Source: Calycina herbarum
Lineage: Eukaryota > Ascomycota > Leotiomycetes > Helotiales > Pezizellaceae
Assembly: GCA_001414485.1 (NCBI GenBank)
Contig: LLEY01000004.1
Location: 310,001 to 374,000, forward strand
Length of the DNA stretch: 64,000 nucleotides
Direction of reading: 5' to 3'
Positions 1 to 12,389 of the stretch are shown piece after piece; position 1 is the stretch's first letter; each line of letters starts with the position of its first letter. The notes beneath the pieces were generated by a model, which ran no database searches, had not been told where the DNA came from, and saw nothing but the letters and a program-made list of their open reading frames with translations. The translations under genes and the position numbers were made by a program.

Positions 1-2046
1 AACGTTCAGATTAAGTGATAAGACTGTAGCTACAAGAAATAAGATTCTAAGCTGCGTGTTTGTGGATATAATCTTAGAAGAGAACAGTTTTAAGTGTATC
101 TGTCTCAAGATTATAGTAAGCAAACCACCTTTCAGATTCGTCAGATTCAATTCCGGGTTGGAGTTAAGCTACTAGATTTGTATGTATTTATAAGTGAAGC
201 TTTACTTAGAGAAGAAGGTGAGTTTCCCTGTAGGTTATAATAAACAGGAAGGCTTCAACTTCATTATAGTATTTGCACTTGCCAGAAGAGGTCATAAGTA
301 CTATCTGTTACTCTCCAAGTTCATGTTTTTTACTTGACATAGAATAGACAAGCGAGAACTTGTCCATAAGTAGTTCCTCCTAGCAGGAATTTGTAAATAA
401 AAAAATGTTGACATATCCAAGACACTGCTGGTTTTCTGTTCGTGAACAAGACTCACACCCTCGTTTCCTCGAGAATTACACATCTTTCAAAAGGTACCCA
501 TACCCTAGAATCCATTCCGTCCAATTCCTCTTTCTAAATCCGAACATTGAAACAAATCAACAGTAGCCTAATAATCGACACTAAATATCCACTTAACCGG
601 TACACTTTCAGACTTTAGCTTCTTTACTACGTAGGGTTAGAAATGAATAAGGAAAGTTACTTCTGTAAAAGCTGACTAATCGGATGAAATCGTACTAAGC
701 TTAGTATTAACAGAACCCCGTTTTCGCTATCTTATCTCCTCATAGACTGTTCGGTAAGCACTTTCCTACGAGTTCCGCAGTAGTGTTTTATAGAATATGG
801 TTTAGTCGTACACGTGATAATTCACCTCACTCTCCACTTGCCCCCTTACTATGAATCTCACCTCGTTCTACTTTTTGAAATGGTCAGTAGAGTAATTATA
901 AATAAAAGGACTCATTCAATTTACAAGCTCGGTAAGATAACACCTCCCCAGAAACTCGCTTCGTAGACAATATATAGTTTCCAGAGAAAGAAAACTCCCG
1001 AAACTACCTCAAAGTTTAGTTATTGAATAATCATACAAATAATATAAGAATCCATATCTCCAACAACAAAAAACCTTCGAGATTCACTCATGCACCCATA
1101 TACTACACTTCTCCACTCCCAACTAAAGTAAATCAATTAGGAGAACCAATGGTGTATGTCCGAGTCCGTTGCCTCTCACCTCCCCCCCCAAACACCCCCA
1201 CAACTCATCCCAAAACAGAACCTCACCCGAATCCACTTATAACCCCACCATCTCCACAGCTCTATCCCACAAAGGAATAAATAAAGAATGAGGATTCAAC
1301 ATTCGACAGCAAACCCCAAACCGACAGCACTCTTTTCCTCGAAAATAAACCCCATCCAAATCTCAAAACGAACGTAGGACGAGAGAGAAGGAGAAGACAA
1401 TCCAGACTTACGGAGTTCTCAGGGCAGCGTAGTATAGTACAGTGAAAGAGCTAGCACCGTCCGCAGACAGACCACGAATTGGCCCTCAAACAGGCCAGTG
1501 TTTATCACCAGGAACAAACCCGAAACCCCAAGGAGCTCCCTTTATCCCCAATCTTGCGTGGTGGCAGAATTTGACTCATCAAGTTCTTCGGTAAAAGTGC
1601 GCTCCAAATTATTTCCGCGTACTTGCTTCTCCAGAGTGACTGAATAAAAGAACCGTATAATTATATCTCTTGCTGATTCCTCGGATATATTAGAGAAGTG
1701 CCCATTGCTCTCCGGCACCTACTTTGAAGAAGGCCTAGAAAAGTTAGTTCGCTAATTCTCCAAAATCCCCTGGAAAAAATATTTAGAATTGTACGAGAAT
1801 CATCACATAATAAAATGTTACCGGGCATCTTATATATAGATAGGTATATAAAGAGCAAAGGTTCATGCAAATCCCTCCCTACCCCAATAAGTATAAACAT
1901 CCCCACGTCAAGTTGTACACCAGAACCAAAGATATAAAAAAAAGTCATACTTCTCTCTTCCTATACAATCCTCTCTCTCCATCACAAATTTATCTTTTCT
2001 ACTCAATTCCCAAACCCCTCTTTCCCCACAACTCGAGTAATAACCC
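1..2046. other. Intergenic, no gene seen
   Basis: AT-rich sequence with only short overlapping frames of low complexity. No frame shows a recognisable domain, and I see no RNA gene or repeat. The right end is the 3' flank of the phosphatase gene. Confidence 0.6.
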
Positions 2047-4065
2047 TCAAGTCCTCCCCCTCCTAGGATCCTGCGCATCCCGTCTCCTAAAATCCCGCAT
2101 CTCCCTGGTCCCCATACTCCCCATACCCCCCTCCCCCCTCCTCTCCCACCCTCCAAGTCTAACAACCAAACACGTAGCATTATCCCCCTCCCTCGAAACC
2201 TCCGTCGCATACCCCACCACATCCTTCGCCCCCTGCTCCGGCGTCTTCGCCTCCTTAACCACATCCACAATCTCCTGATCACTCAGCGTCCCCGAAATCC
2301 CATCGCTAACCAACACAAGAAACGAGTATTCCGCAGGGGAAAGTTCTATCCTCCGAATCTCAGGTTCAGCAGAGACGCCTATACGTTTAGACCGCATGTC
2401 ACCGAAAGCTCGCGTATTGGCGAGTCCGGACATACGTTCTTCTCCGAAGGAGTCGGTGACGAATGTTGCTGCGTACCGACGGAGACGGGTGCTTTCTACG
2501 GGTGAAGAGGGGTGGTGGTTCGTGGTACAGGGTTTGGCGAGACCAGTTGCGGTGTCGCAGAGTAGGATACGGGTATCTCCTACGTGGGCAACGACTAGTG
2601 TGGATGGAGAAGCGGGATGCCAGAAAGGGGTTGGCGAGGGGGTGGAGATGAGTGCTACTGAGGCTGTTGAGCCGCCTACGAATCTTGCGGGCCCTCCTAT
2701 GCGATCTTTGGTTGTGGAGCGGTAAGCTGGTTCACCGAGGATTTCGTCGGCGTTTAATGGGCTGTCGCTGTGGCTTTCTGGATCTGGTTTTCGGGCTTGG
2801 GCGGTGATGAAGTCTAGGTCTGCTTTGAGGAAGGCGTACATCAGGACTGTCTCGATGGAGACTTGGGTATCGGGTGGTGGGGAGCCATCTGTTGATGAGG
2901 GGAGGGAGAAATATGCTGGTCTGAAGCGTCGGAAATACCCACCAACTGTCTCTTTCCATTGTGCTACTAATGATCTCTCCAACTCGATTGCTTTTGGTTT
3001 ATTAGATTCGATAGGTTCCGGTTCTTCGCTTTCCACAACTGTTTCCGGTGGTGGATTGGCAAGAGTTCCATCCTCCTTTTTAGTCGGTAATCGCTCTGAA
3101 TCCTTGACCTCATCTGCAGTCTTCATCTCAACCTTCTTCAAGCTCTCTGTCCCCTTAATGGCCAACTCACTGCTCTTCTCAATCTCCACACTCGGCCCCC
3201 CAACATCCGATTCTTTCGAGGGTTTCTTTTTCAAACTACTCCCTAACTCAAAAGTCTCCGCCGTCTTCTCCACATAATCATGTAACCTCTCCCTCAAAAA
3301 ATCACTACACTCATTCCCCCCATGCCCATCATAAACCGCAAAGAAGAAAACCTGCGGATCCCCACTCGCACTATCCGCACTGGTAGCTCCTGCTTTCACA
3401 CCACTTCTATTCGAGCGACTCAAACTAATCGGTGCCTTTTTCGCGAATGCTGGGATTTCCAATGTGCCTGCTTGATATGTATCTTCGTTGTAAGGCCGTG
3501 TGCCGCGGGAAAGGGAGACTCCGAAATGATGTTTTGCGCTTCGAAGGGGGATTCGGACGACTGTTAAATCGCGGGAGGGACCAAACATAGGAGGGGCAGC
3601 TGCTGGTGAGGGGCCGGGTCCTGTATGAGGGGTAGAGGCGGAACGAGGGAGTTTATGATGGGGACCAGCTGTAGAGCGGGAATCGGGGTGGAGGGAGGAG
3701 GATGGGAGGTTCGTGACGAAGTAATCGTGGAAATTTCGACGTATGGGTGTGTTCGAATGGATGGGATGTGGTGGACGTGAACATAATGTCCCACGGGATT
3801 TATTGATTTTGTACAGGTCTTTTAATACAGAAACTTGGGTATATGAGGTTCGTGAGAATTGTCGCTTTCCTCCTGATGCCACTGAAGCAAGTTCTCGGGG
3901 ATGTTGTCTCGTGCCGGTGACGAAGGAAGCAATGAAGCCTACGGCGCGATTTCATTAGCATTATATTCAAGTAAACCCCCAACTGATGTCCATCAGAATA
4001 CCCATACCATAACTATCTGCCAACGACCAAGGACCCCTCCTCGTTGAACCCTTAATGCCAGCCAT
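2047..4065 (-). CDS. PP2C-family serine/threonine phosphatase, probably mitochondrial
   Basis: Metal-dependent protein phosphatase that removes phosphate from Ser/Thr. Two exons, 4065-4008 and 3938-2047, give 649 residues. I chose the ATG at 4065 because the long frame opens only at a GTG (3882). The 69-bp intron (GTATGG donor, branch TGCTAATG, TAG acceptor) restores frame to a proper ATG. The PP2C motifs are all present in order: NED near residue 172, DGHGG near 223-227, GDTR near 473-476, a late Asp-Gly near 565 and GDN near 604-606. The N-terminal ~110 residues are basic and rich in Arg/Ser/Pro, with no Glu cluster. This suggests mitochondrial import, as in the yeast Ptc6 branch (inference). 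A long low-complexity acidic insert (about 250-340) separates the catalytic halves. Confident of the family; sublocation and orthology are less sure. Confidence 0.9.
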
Positions 4066-4841
4066 CGCAAAGACCTATCCAGCTCTCTTCCACAACCAAC
4101 AATTCCTCCACAGCAGAAACAGGCCCAGAGCCAATCGAGAAGTATCCTATCAATCTCGGCCTTACCATCTGATAAGTATCGTAAGTGTCGTATCCAGAGC
4201 TTCTATAGCTTCTCAGCGTGGTATTCGCTCAATCCAGAAGGTTGAGGATTCCCCTCATCAAGGACAACGTGAGTTTCGGGCCGCGACGGGGGAATTCGGG
4301 CTGATCGCGAAATAGAATCGGCAGAGAGGCAAGGAAAGAGAGTTTAAGGAAAAGAAGAAACAATGTATAAAAGAACAACAGTAAGAGAGAAGAGGACTCG
4401 TATATGGAAGAACTGAGGGGATTGATGAACTCAATTTTAGTGAGGCTTCCGGCGTCTTCCCCTGTAATTTGGGGGGTGCCAAGGCCTGTGTCTTCCCCAC
4501 AGCAAGACCTTTAAATTCGTCTCATTGAACCTATCACCACTGATTTCAACTGACTTGTGTATATCGTTAGTTTAAGCTCAAGAAAGAGCTTTTAATAAGA
4601 GCCGACTTCAAAACGGATTGTTTCTTGCTTCACAACTTTAAGGTGGACCTCATCCAAAGAGAGCCAAGTAGGTATCAAGGTTGGCAAAATCCTCTCGATT
4701 CCAAAAAATTAGGCGTATTGAATTTCATCAACGCTCTATTTACAAAATACAATCAAATTACGTATGTACCCCCATAGCATAGCTCTCTCCAAATCATCAT
4801 CACCCAACAAACACCTAAACACCACTCAAGCACACGAGCCA
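4066..4841. other. Intergenic between PP2C start and ferroxidase stop
   Basis: Promoter side of the phosphatase gene and 3' side of the ferroxidase gene. It contains purine-rich and T-rich tracts. No coding frame is supported. Confidence 0.55.
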
Positions 4842-6946
4842 TCAACCAACCTTGGTATCGCTCACCTCACTCCCTGACTCCCTCCTCACAAACCCCTCCC
4901 TTCCCTCTCCACCAGTTGCAGCAATCCTCCTCTGCTCCTCCCTCTGACTAGCAGCCCCCATATCCGCCAACCCATACCAAGTAATAACCGCACACCCCAA
5001 CACCGCCGCCAGCACACTAAAAGTCATAGCTACAATGCCTCTCGGAGTGAAGCCAGCGGGTAATGGATCCGGAGCTTTATTCTCCCCTTTCAAATCGAGG
5101 AAATCTTTTGTGTTGCCTGCTGCGTTGCCGTAGATGGGGATTTTTTGGGATTCGCATACTGCTTTGTGGTCTTCGGGGATGATGAGGGTTTTTTGGAGTT
5201 CGAGGGGTTGTTCGATGAATGTTGCTATTAGGCCTTGGTCCATGTGCCATTCGATGCTGGGGATTGTCAGATGATGGTATTATGAGAGGGAACTGGGGGA
5301 CTTACTGGCAATGGAATAACCAAACACCTGGATTATTGGCTTTGAATCTCAAGACGGTGTTACCGTTTGGATGGAGGACGATTGTGTCTCTTCGCATTGG
5401 TGTGGCAGGGTATTGTGTTTGTGTGGCATTCGTTGGATCGAAGACACCGGCTTCTTCGTCCGTTCGAACAATGGCTTGGAAGTTGTGCCCATGAAGATGG
5501 AAGGGATGTTTTCCACTATCTGGAAATAGTCAGTAAGTGATTGTGGATCTCGAGTTCTGAGTACTAACCCAGATTATTCACAACGACCTCCACAATTTGG
5601 TCTTTCTCAAGAACAAATGGGTGGGAGTATTCTCCATAAACCAGTGGGTTGGTCGCATCCGCACCAGTGGTCATGGCAGTATAAAGTGCAGGTACTTTTG
5701 GAGAAACATAACTGATGTTGTTGAAGAAAGCACTGCATCCAGAGTCAGTATGCCAATATTACACGTCCAAGGGTTCACATACTATGGCTTTCCATCACCA
5801 AGGTTATCCATGATAACATCGAGACTAATAGTCTGATCTGGTTCTGGATACAAAGCTTCCTTATCAAAAGGAACAAGAGTAAAGTCATCAAACTCCTTGA
5901 GCTCATCGACCAGTTGTGCATCTGGAAGTGGTAGGTCTTTATTGTAGACGAGATGAGAAGTCGAGTTCCATTGGAGACCATCTGGCATAACATCAAAGAG
6001 ACTCTGGCTATCGTTAGTAACATTACTTTGAACCATGTGAGATCAACTTACGGTATCCATACTAGCGACGAAAGGATAGTTGGCAGTAGTCTCATTCTTG
6101 GTGGTGAGAAGGAAACTGCATCGTTGAGCTGCAGAGATATAAATCATCGAAGCTTCAGCTGCCTCGGTAAATACACCATCGACTTCCACAATGGTGATAT
6201 TATGACCCTCGAACCAGATATACTGGCCAGCAAAGGCGCCAATGTTGACCATTCTGAATAAATAGGTCTTTCCAGGCTGGACTGAAACAGTAAGATTCTG
6301 AGTATCGTTCATCAAAGCTGATTGTGGAACAGGTTCCGCGCCCGTTGGGTTTCCTTTGTAAAGAAATTTGGGAATCAAAGTTGTCATTTCCTCATGATAC
6401 CAATCGGAAACCGATAAAACAATCTCCTCATCATATTTATCTTTGTATGGAAAGTCCGGATCGTGGATGAGGAATGGCGCTCGAATGCCATCTGGATATT
6501 GGCCTTGGTTGTGCGAATGGTACCAATACATTCCAGATTGTTCAACCTTGTCTTGTAAGTATTCGCTCCTCTATTTTCGGAAATGTACTTACAGTAAAGT
6601 TGTAGGTAATGCTACTTCCAGCAGGAACATTGCATTGAGTAACCTGTCCCGGTCCATCCATATAATTCGTACCATTCTGGAAAAGACCATGGAAATGAAG
6701 AGTTGTACTTTGATTACCAAGTTGATTCTGGAGATTGACAACAACTTGATCACCAACAGTCGCTTCCATCACCGGTAAAGGCCATTTTCCATTAATTCCA
6801 ATGACAGGCCTCTCAAATAATCCATCAGGATTTGCTCGAACCCAGGTCGCATTGAAGTTATAGGTAACGGTAGCTGCTTCTGCTATGATAGCGAATGCAA
6901 GAAGCAGCCCCGATAAAATGGGGAAATATGACAATGAAATTGCCAT
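4842..6946 (-). CDS. FET3: Fet3-type multicopper ferroxidase
   Basis: Plasma-membrane multicopper oxidase that oxidises Fe(II) to Fe(III) for hand-over to the Ftr1 permease. Six exons (6946-6593, 6546-6052, 6003-5783, 5732-5569, 5519-5306, 5256-4842), with introns of 46-50 bp and closing phases, give 620 residues, the usual Fet3 length. It opens with a hydrophobic signal peptide; the ATG just before it is chosen over one 17 codons upstream. Copper-ligand motifs are visible: HFHG in exon 1, WYHSH at the exon 2 start, HPFHLHGH in exon 5 and HCHIEWH near residues 481-487. Acidic residues expected for iron docking are kept in WFEGH and in [11 protein letters not shown] (positions like yeast E185 and D409). 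A single membrane helix ([10 protein letters not shown] onward) precedes a basic cytosolic tail. It is divergent from the permease gene with GATA sites between, so iron repression is expected. Confidence 0.95.
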
Positions 6947-7244
6947 TTTGAAGAGTCGAGACTCAAAATCAACTGAAGATTGGTTCTGGTATTCCAAAGG
7001 GATTTGTTAATTGTCTGTCAAAAAGGCGAATGGTTGACTGATGGTAAATGACGAGGACCTGTTCGATTTCACGGGCTGCGATCATCAAACTCGAATAGTA
7101 TTGTTCAGAATCGACCAATCCCTTCTCGTCGATCGACAGGGAAGCCGGCCCAGAGACGGGAAGTTTTTGGAGAGAGGGGGGTGAAGGGGACTTTTCTTCA
7201 AACCGCACGGGCGATCAGATTAGATTTCCGCGGTCCAGGTGCTG

Positions 7245-7253
7245 TTATCTGAT
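7245..7253 (-). promoter_or_regulatory. GATA-repressor site (ATCAGATAA)
   Basis: Exact ATCWGATAA match, read on the minus strand. It is about 300 bp upstream of the ferroxidase ATG. Iron-responsive repressor binding is inferred from the known consensus. Confidence 0.7.
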
Positions 7254-8089
7254 TTGGCGATACCCTGTCGACCAGGATATCTATTTGGCTAGCGTTGGAA
7301 GCGATGAAACCAGAATCATGTGCTGGTGAATGCAAGCGGGATTTATTGGAGAATGTGGCTGCCTTCTGGCGTGAGTTTTCTCTCAATCGCGGCGTGTTGA
7401 CTGGGGAGAAAGGTTGACTATCGCTAAACTCCAATTTGTACGACCTAGCGCACGATCCGCGGGAAGTTCAAAGTGGATGTGGATATGGAAAATTGGGATT
7501 TTGGTAGTGCCCATTGAGACCCGGTGATATTAAAAACAAGAGAGAAGCTCCCAATTGAGGAGCTGAAGGTGGTATGTACAACGCTAGTTGAACTGGGACG
7601 GGAGCAAACATCCGAGGTCAACACGAGCTCCGTCCGTACGAGAAGTGCTCCAACAAAGGCAGGAGAGGAAAGATTACATAGCCTGTTGAGCCATAAATGG
7701 ATGGTTGTGCTTCGGAAGTTGTATCGCATTACCAGAGTTGAAAAGTATGCGGGGCATGAAATTAAGTCACCTTGCTGGAACTATAAGTTGCCTTGGTGAG
7801 TAAGTCCCCAGCAGAATTGCCCACTCACCAAAGTTTGATCTTCTTCCATCTAGCAGAGGTGCGACTGAAAGTTACACAATTTCGGCTCGTCTTTCTCTTC
7901 TAGACCCTCAATCCCACCAACTCGGACCGGTGAGCTGCAGCAGAGGAGGAAAGTGGGTCGAGAATAAAACAGGTCATTCGTGTTGCCAAGTAAAGATCAT
8001 CAGATCACCAGGAGCTTGAACCCATCAAGCAAATGCTTGAAAAGTCTCCGTTTTCTTCAAGCCCTTGGCTTTTGTTGGGGGAAAATCGT

Positions 8090-8098
8090 TATCAGATC
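8090..8098 (-). promoter_or_regulatory. GATA-repressor site (ATCTGATAA)
   Basis: Exact ATCWGATAA match on the minus strand, about 740 bp upstream of the permease ATG. Confidence 0.65.
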
Positions 8099-8210
8099 GT
8101 TCCTCCTCTGATGATTGGACAATGCCCTCCGGGTAAATCCCAGGGGGAAAATCTGATACCCTGCCGGTTTCTTCCAGGTGGTCTGAGTAAATGACTGAAA
8201 AAGACTTTTC

Positions 8211-8219
8211 TTATCAGAT
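8211..8219 (-). promoter_or_regulatory. GATA-repressor site (ATCTGATAA)
   Basis: Exact ATCWGATAA match on the minus strand. A one-mismatch site (ATCTGATAC) lies 60 bp away at 8151-8159. Confidence 0.65.
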
Positions 8220-8609
8220 CCGCTTGGATAGAAAAGTTAATACGACACTAGAAGAAAGCTTTCAATGTTTGGCTTGAAGCATCTTTATTGCCCACCCGCA
8301 ATTGCCAGCTGCATTATTCGAATAGTGGTTTCTCCTTCCGGACTTTTGCTTTTCTTCAGCGCTAGAGAACTCGGAGGTGGTCACTGCCTGGACGTTATTC
8401 GATGCACAAAAGCCACATTGTGCTTCGCAGGTTCCTTCCAGCATCTCAGTCCACTCTGAAACAGATTGACAGAGCAAATCCTCTTTCCTCTTTCCTCTTT
8501 CCTCTTCCAATCACCGGCATACTCGAGTAGCTTCCCCACCAACCCCCAAATATCCTAGTAATCTTACATCGCATTGACAAGGGTCTCTGCATCTCGGCTA
8601 CGTTATCAT

Positions 8610-8618
8610 ATCTGATAA
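8610..8618 (+). promoter_or_regulatory. GATA-repressor site (ATCTGATAA) near the permease start
   Basis: Exact ATCWGATAA match on the plus strand, about 220 bp before the permease ATG. It overlaps a 16-bp tandem duplication that supplies further GATA cores. Confidence 0.7.
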
Positions 8619-8644
8619 TCTGATCCACTGATAATCTGATCCAC
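8612..8644 (+). repeat. 16-bp tandem duplication carrying GATA cores
   Basis: CTGATAATCTGATCCAC occurs twice with a 16-bp period (8612-8628 and 8628-8644). Each copy holds a TGATAA core and a CTGAT half. The duplication multiplies GATA elements close to the permease start. Confidence 0.8.
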
Positions 8645-8836
8645 CCCCTCCAACTGGTGAATGCTTTCGTATTGAATTTGGAGGAAGAGCAGGGTGCCAT
8701 TCGGTTGCTTCGTCTCTGGTGGTATTCTTTTTCTGAAATCTTCTCTGATTTGGAATTATCAACACCAAATCTCTCCTTGGATTCGATATCCTTCAACCCA
8801 GCTTTTCCCATTCATCACTCCTCAACACTCCTCACC

Positions 8837-10054
8837 ATGACGGTCAACGTCTTCGCCGTTCCGGTTTTCTTCGTCGTCTTTCGGGAGACTCTCGAAACTG
8901 CTGTAATCGTCTCCGTCCTCCTCGCTTTCCTCAAGCAAACTCTCGATGGTCCTTCTCGCGACCCAGTTGTATATAAGAAACTCGTAAAACAAGTACATCA
9001 TCGCCCTCTCCCCCCCAAAAAATACAACTAATTGCCTTCCAGGTCTGGTACGGAACAGCAGCCGGTCTCCTAATATGCCTCATAATCGGCGGCGGCCTCA
9101 TAGGCGCCTTCTACGGCATAGGCAAAGACCGCTGGGCCAACACAGAATACTACTGGGAAGGTTCCTTCTCCATCTTCGCCTCCCTAGTAATCTCCATCAT
9201 CGGCTGGGCTCTCTTGCGCGTCTCCAAAATGCAAGATAAATGGCGTGTTAAACTCGCAAAAGCTTTGGAAGAAAAAGCTGTGACGACGGAAGGAAAGAAA
9301 GGTGCCTTCAAAAGATGGTGCGAGAAGTATGCTATGTTTATGCTTCCTTTTATTACCGTCCTCAGGGAGGGACTTGAGGCGGTGATTTTTATTGCTGGCG
9401 TGAGTTTTTCGAGTCCGGCTAGTGCTGTGCCGTTGCCTGTTGTTATTGGGTTGATTGCTGGGTTTGCGGTTGGGTATTTGTTGTATAAGTTAGTATTTCC
9501 CTTCGTTTCTTTCTTCCTGTGGTATGATGGGTTTGATATACATACTAACAAATAACAGAGGAGGAGCCTCAACCAAACTCCAACTCTTCCTTGTAATCTC
9601 AACCTGCCTCCTCTACCTCGTTGCAGCCGGTCTCTTCTCCAAAGCAATCTGGTACTTCCAACAACAAGAATGGAATAAAATTGTCGGGGGCGATGCCGCA
9701 GAAGTCGGTGCCGGAGCTGGATCCTACGACATCGATCACTCAGTCTGGCATATCAACTATGGCAATCCAGAATTGAATGGAGGAGGCGGTTGGGGGATCT
9801 TTAATGCCATTTTTGGATGGCAGAACTCTGCTACTTATGGAAGTGTGATCAGTTATAATGTTTATTGGATTGCGGTGATTATTGGGTTTGTGGTAATGAG
9901 GTATAAGGAGGTTCATGGCCATCTTCCTTTCTTGAAGGGGAAGGCTGAGGGCGTGCAGAGGACGGATAGCGAGACGAGTCTTGAGAAGGGGAAGATGGGG
10001 GGAAAACCTACGGCTACTGTCGAGGCTATTCCTGCGAGGGAGATTCGGGAGTAA
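8837..10054 (+). CDS. FTR1: Ftr1-type high-affinity iron permease
   Basis: Plasma-membrane permease that imports Fe(III) made by the partner ferroxidase. Three exons (8837-8992, 9043-9488, 9559-10054), with introns of 50 and 70 bp, give 365 residues, typical of Ftr1. Both REXLE iron motifs are present: RETLE at residues 16-20 in the first helix and REGLE at 160-164. Several hydrophobic helices follow. The second intron uses a GTTAGT donor so that the junction reads Tyr-Lys-Gly-Gly. The C-terminal tail after the last helix is polar, with Lys and Glu. The divergent ferroxidase neighbour and the GATA sites fit the classical co-regulated pair. Confidence 0.96.
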
Positions 10055-10673
10055 GATGCTGAAGAGGACGGGAGAACTTGAAGTTCACTTGGATTAGACA
10101 AGAATCCCTTGGAGAGAGTACCTGCAACTCTGACAAGTTTCTCTCACCTTGGCTGACGGGTCCATGTACTGTAAATATTTGCAATGGCAATGCCCAATTT
10201 CTTGACGCTTTCCAAAACAGTAGCACTATAAAAGAAAGTGAGAACAGCTTGACGAGACCTTGAAAAGAGACGTTTCTCTCCATCCAACATTTTCTCGACG
10301 GCAATGTATGTCCACTTGACATCTTCACCCGTGGGAAGCTAAAAGAGAAAGACGATGAGAAGGTTACGACTACATATCAATGTAGGAGGATCGACCATTG
10401 CTCTCCAGGACCCTTCTATCTCATTACTCGAAACAGTTTTGTATAGTTAATAGGTATTGCCCGAGTAGCTTGAGGAGAATAAAACTCGTTTTCTCAATTC
10501 TCCTAAAGCTTCTTGGACAATAAAATTTTAACATCGAAGGATGCCAGAGAGCAACGACCAATCCTTTTACCTCACCAAACTCCCGGGATCTCTTCTTCTT
10601 CTTCCCCCTGTTTCTTCTATCTCTCTCCTCTTCTTCCTTCTTCTTCTAAATTCAAGAAACACTCCGTCTTCTC
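10055..10673. other. Intergenic, convergent 3' ends
   Basis: 3' flank shared by the permease and the small minus-strand gene. A pyrimidine-rich (CTT-type) tract runs from about 10,585 to 10,650. No gene seen. Confidence 0.55.
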
Positions 10674-11264
10674 TTAACAAGTATCTTCCTGGTCTGAAAC
10701 TCTGGTTGGGGAAAGTCTAGTGCCAGTTGTCTCGATATTATCAAACCAGGTGATTGGTGGATTTGTCAAATCCAGAGACGATGGAAGGAAATACGAAGAT
10801 GTCAACTTGTTATTAACATCTTGTGTGTATGAATATGCATTTTTCCGAAGAGAATGAATGGCGTTGGTGGCACTTGCCAGTCTTTGCTGAAATTGAACAC
10901 GGAAGTCAAAGTTCATCTGTACCCTGTAGTCTCTCGAATCCTCAACACCATAATCTTAGCAACTGAAAGAAGTCACTCACCAACACCATAAAACTCCCAA
11001 AACATCTCTCATATTCATGTCTTGCCAACACAGATCGGCTCCGCTTGCACAGGTGTATGCCGAAAGGAAGGAAACAGGTAACAAGAAACCCCCTGAAAGG
11101 AAAGTTGTGAAGGGTCGAGTATGTTGAGGATGCTGAGGATGTTGTTTTTGGTCGTGGGTCGAGACGAAGTTTGCTACCTCTGATTTTGCTGGTATGGAGA
11201 TTACTTTTTGGAGAGGTGCGGGAGATGAGATGGAAGGATTGAAGGACCGAGTTGTAGAAGCCAT
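10674..11264 (-). CDS. Small hypothetical protein, two exons
   Basis: Not recognised. Exon 11264-10981 and exon 10923-10674 join across a 57-bp intron (GTGAGT donor, CTACAG acceptor) in phase 2, giving 177 residues. The product has a Ser/Pro/His-rich N-terminus and a short hydrophobic stretch (FLSGGFLLPVSFLSAYTCAS, about 55-74). A polar C-terminal half follows, with a possible short amphipathic helix (VQFQQRLASATNAIHSLRK). A single-pass membrane or organellar protein is possible. Support is only the clean splice that joins two open frames. Confidence 0.45.
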
Positions 11265-12243
11265 AGAGAAGAGGGGAGTTTGTCATGAATAGAGGGGTAT
11301 TTGTAATAAGCTAATGGTCATTGGTTGATTTGAGGGGTTCCTTGTATAGTCAGATCAAGTGAAATACTTCAACGCAATGCTTCACGTGAGCAGCAGCGAC
11401 AGGTTTCACTCTTCTACTTTTTCTCTTCCAATCTAGTTACCTATAAAAAGGCCCTTGCGCTACTTCCAACTCATGAGTAATGGCGAAACAAGTCAACAAC
11501 CAGCCGATTCTTTGGTTAGATCGAAAAGTGAATATCCCATCTACAAAGATACTGTCCTATTAACATTCCACTTCCTGATTGTTGCGGGAAGGACACGTGA
11601 CCACGCTAGTGGAGGACCTGTAGATAGTTACGAGTGCTTAGCACTCTCCCCTTCTCTCTTCAGACGTTTATTACCACACCACATAAGAGATTACTATCAC
11701 TGTACTCACTTGCCCAGCCATAAGCCGTGAATCGTGACGAATCCCTTATGCTACACTGATTCACACAAGCGCCACTGTTCATTCTCTCTAACTTCTTTCT
11801 GGAAATCATGACGAGAAAGGGGGTTTGCTTTCGAAGTATCACCTGCTGTCGAATCAGATATCTTCGTTTGTTTGTTTGTAAACCTGTCCGGCGTCTCATT
11901 AATCATGGATGTTGTCATATCTCGGATCCAATTATTTGTTTTGTAAGAGTAGTGAATAGGTTCTGCATAGCTTCGTTCAGTCGCGGCTGTGGGGACAGCG
12001 AGAAGCAAGGTACTATTGATGGTTTCGTTGATGGTTTCGTCGATGGGTTGATCTGTTAGGTGGAGACGGGAATTTATATAGAAGTCAAATACTAAGTGGG
12101 AGAACCAGCGGAACATGGAAGGGGAGCTACAGCTGAGAGTTTCGAGGTGGAATTGCCTGCCTAGTTAGTTTACTCCGGAGAAGAGGGAATCGAGCTGGAA
12201 TTTAAAGTTCAAAAAAAAAATTGCTATCAAGACAGTTCTCAAG
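11265..12243. other. Intergenic flank of transposon island A
   Basis: Normal base composition up to about 12,200, then the AT-rich transposon. A 121-residue minus-strand frame (11751-12116) has no recognisable domain and is not called. Confidence 0.5.
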
Positions 12244-12245
12244 TA

Positions 12246-12361
12246 CAGTCAGTTGCGAGTTAAGCTTGAATTTGCCCACTTTTTTTATAATCCGAGCGTT
12301 TTACGTACCGTAATCGTGCCTAGGAGGCCCTATAGAAATATTAGCTAAATAACTACTTATT
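12246..12361 (+). repeat. Left terminal inverted repeat of island A element
   Basis: About 116 bp, matching the reverse complement of 17010-17124 with a few transitions and a 1-bp indel. Confidence 0.88.
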
Positions 12362-12389
12362 GCCTTGTTCTTAATACCTTTGATACTCT

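Larger units (their letters stand above)
6947..8836. promoter_or_regulatory. Shared divergent promoter of the ferroxidase/permease pair
   Basis: This 1.9 kb region lies between two divergently transcribed iron-uptake genes. It holds four exact copies of ATCWGATAA, the site known for fungal siderophore-type GATA repressors (SreA/SRE/Urbs1). Near-matches occur at 7214-7222 and 8151-8159. Short frames inside lack domains and are not called. A CCTCTTT-type pyrimidine microsatellite lies at about 8480-8505. Confidence 0.8.

Noticed and set aside
1865..2278. 137-residue plus frame overlapping the 3' end of the phosphatase gene
   Set aside because: Antisense shadow of the phosphatase C-terminus plus its 3' flank; Pro/Ser-rich with no domain.
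11751..12116. 121-residue minus frame beside island A
   Set aside because: No domain, signal or clean splicing. The upstream end runs toward transposon-border sequence.
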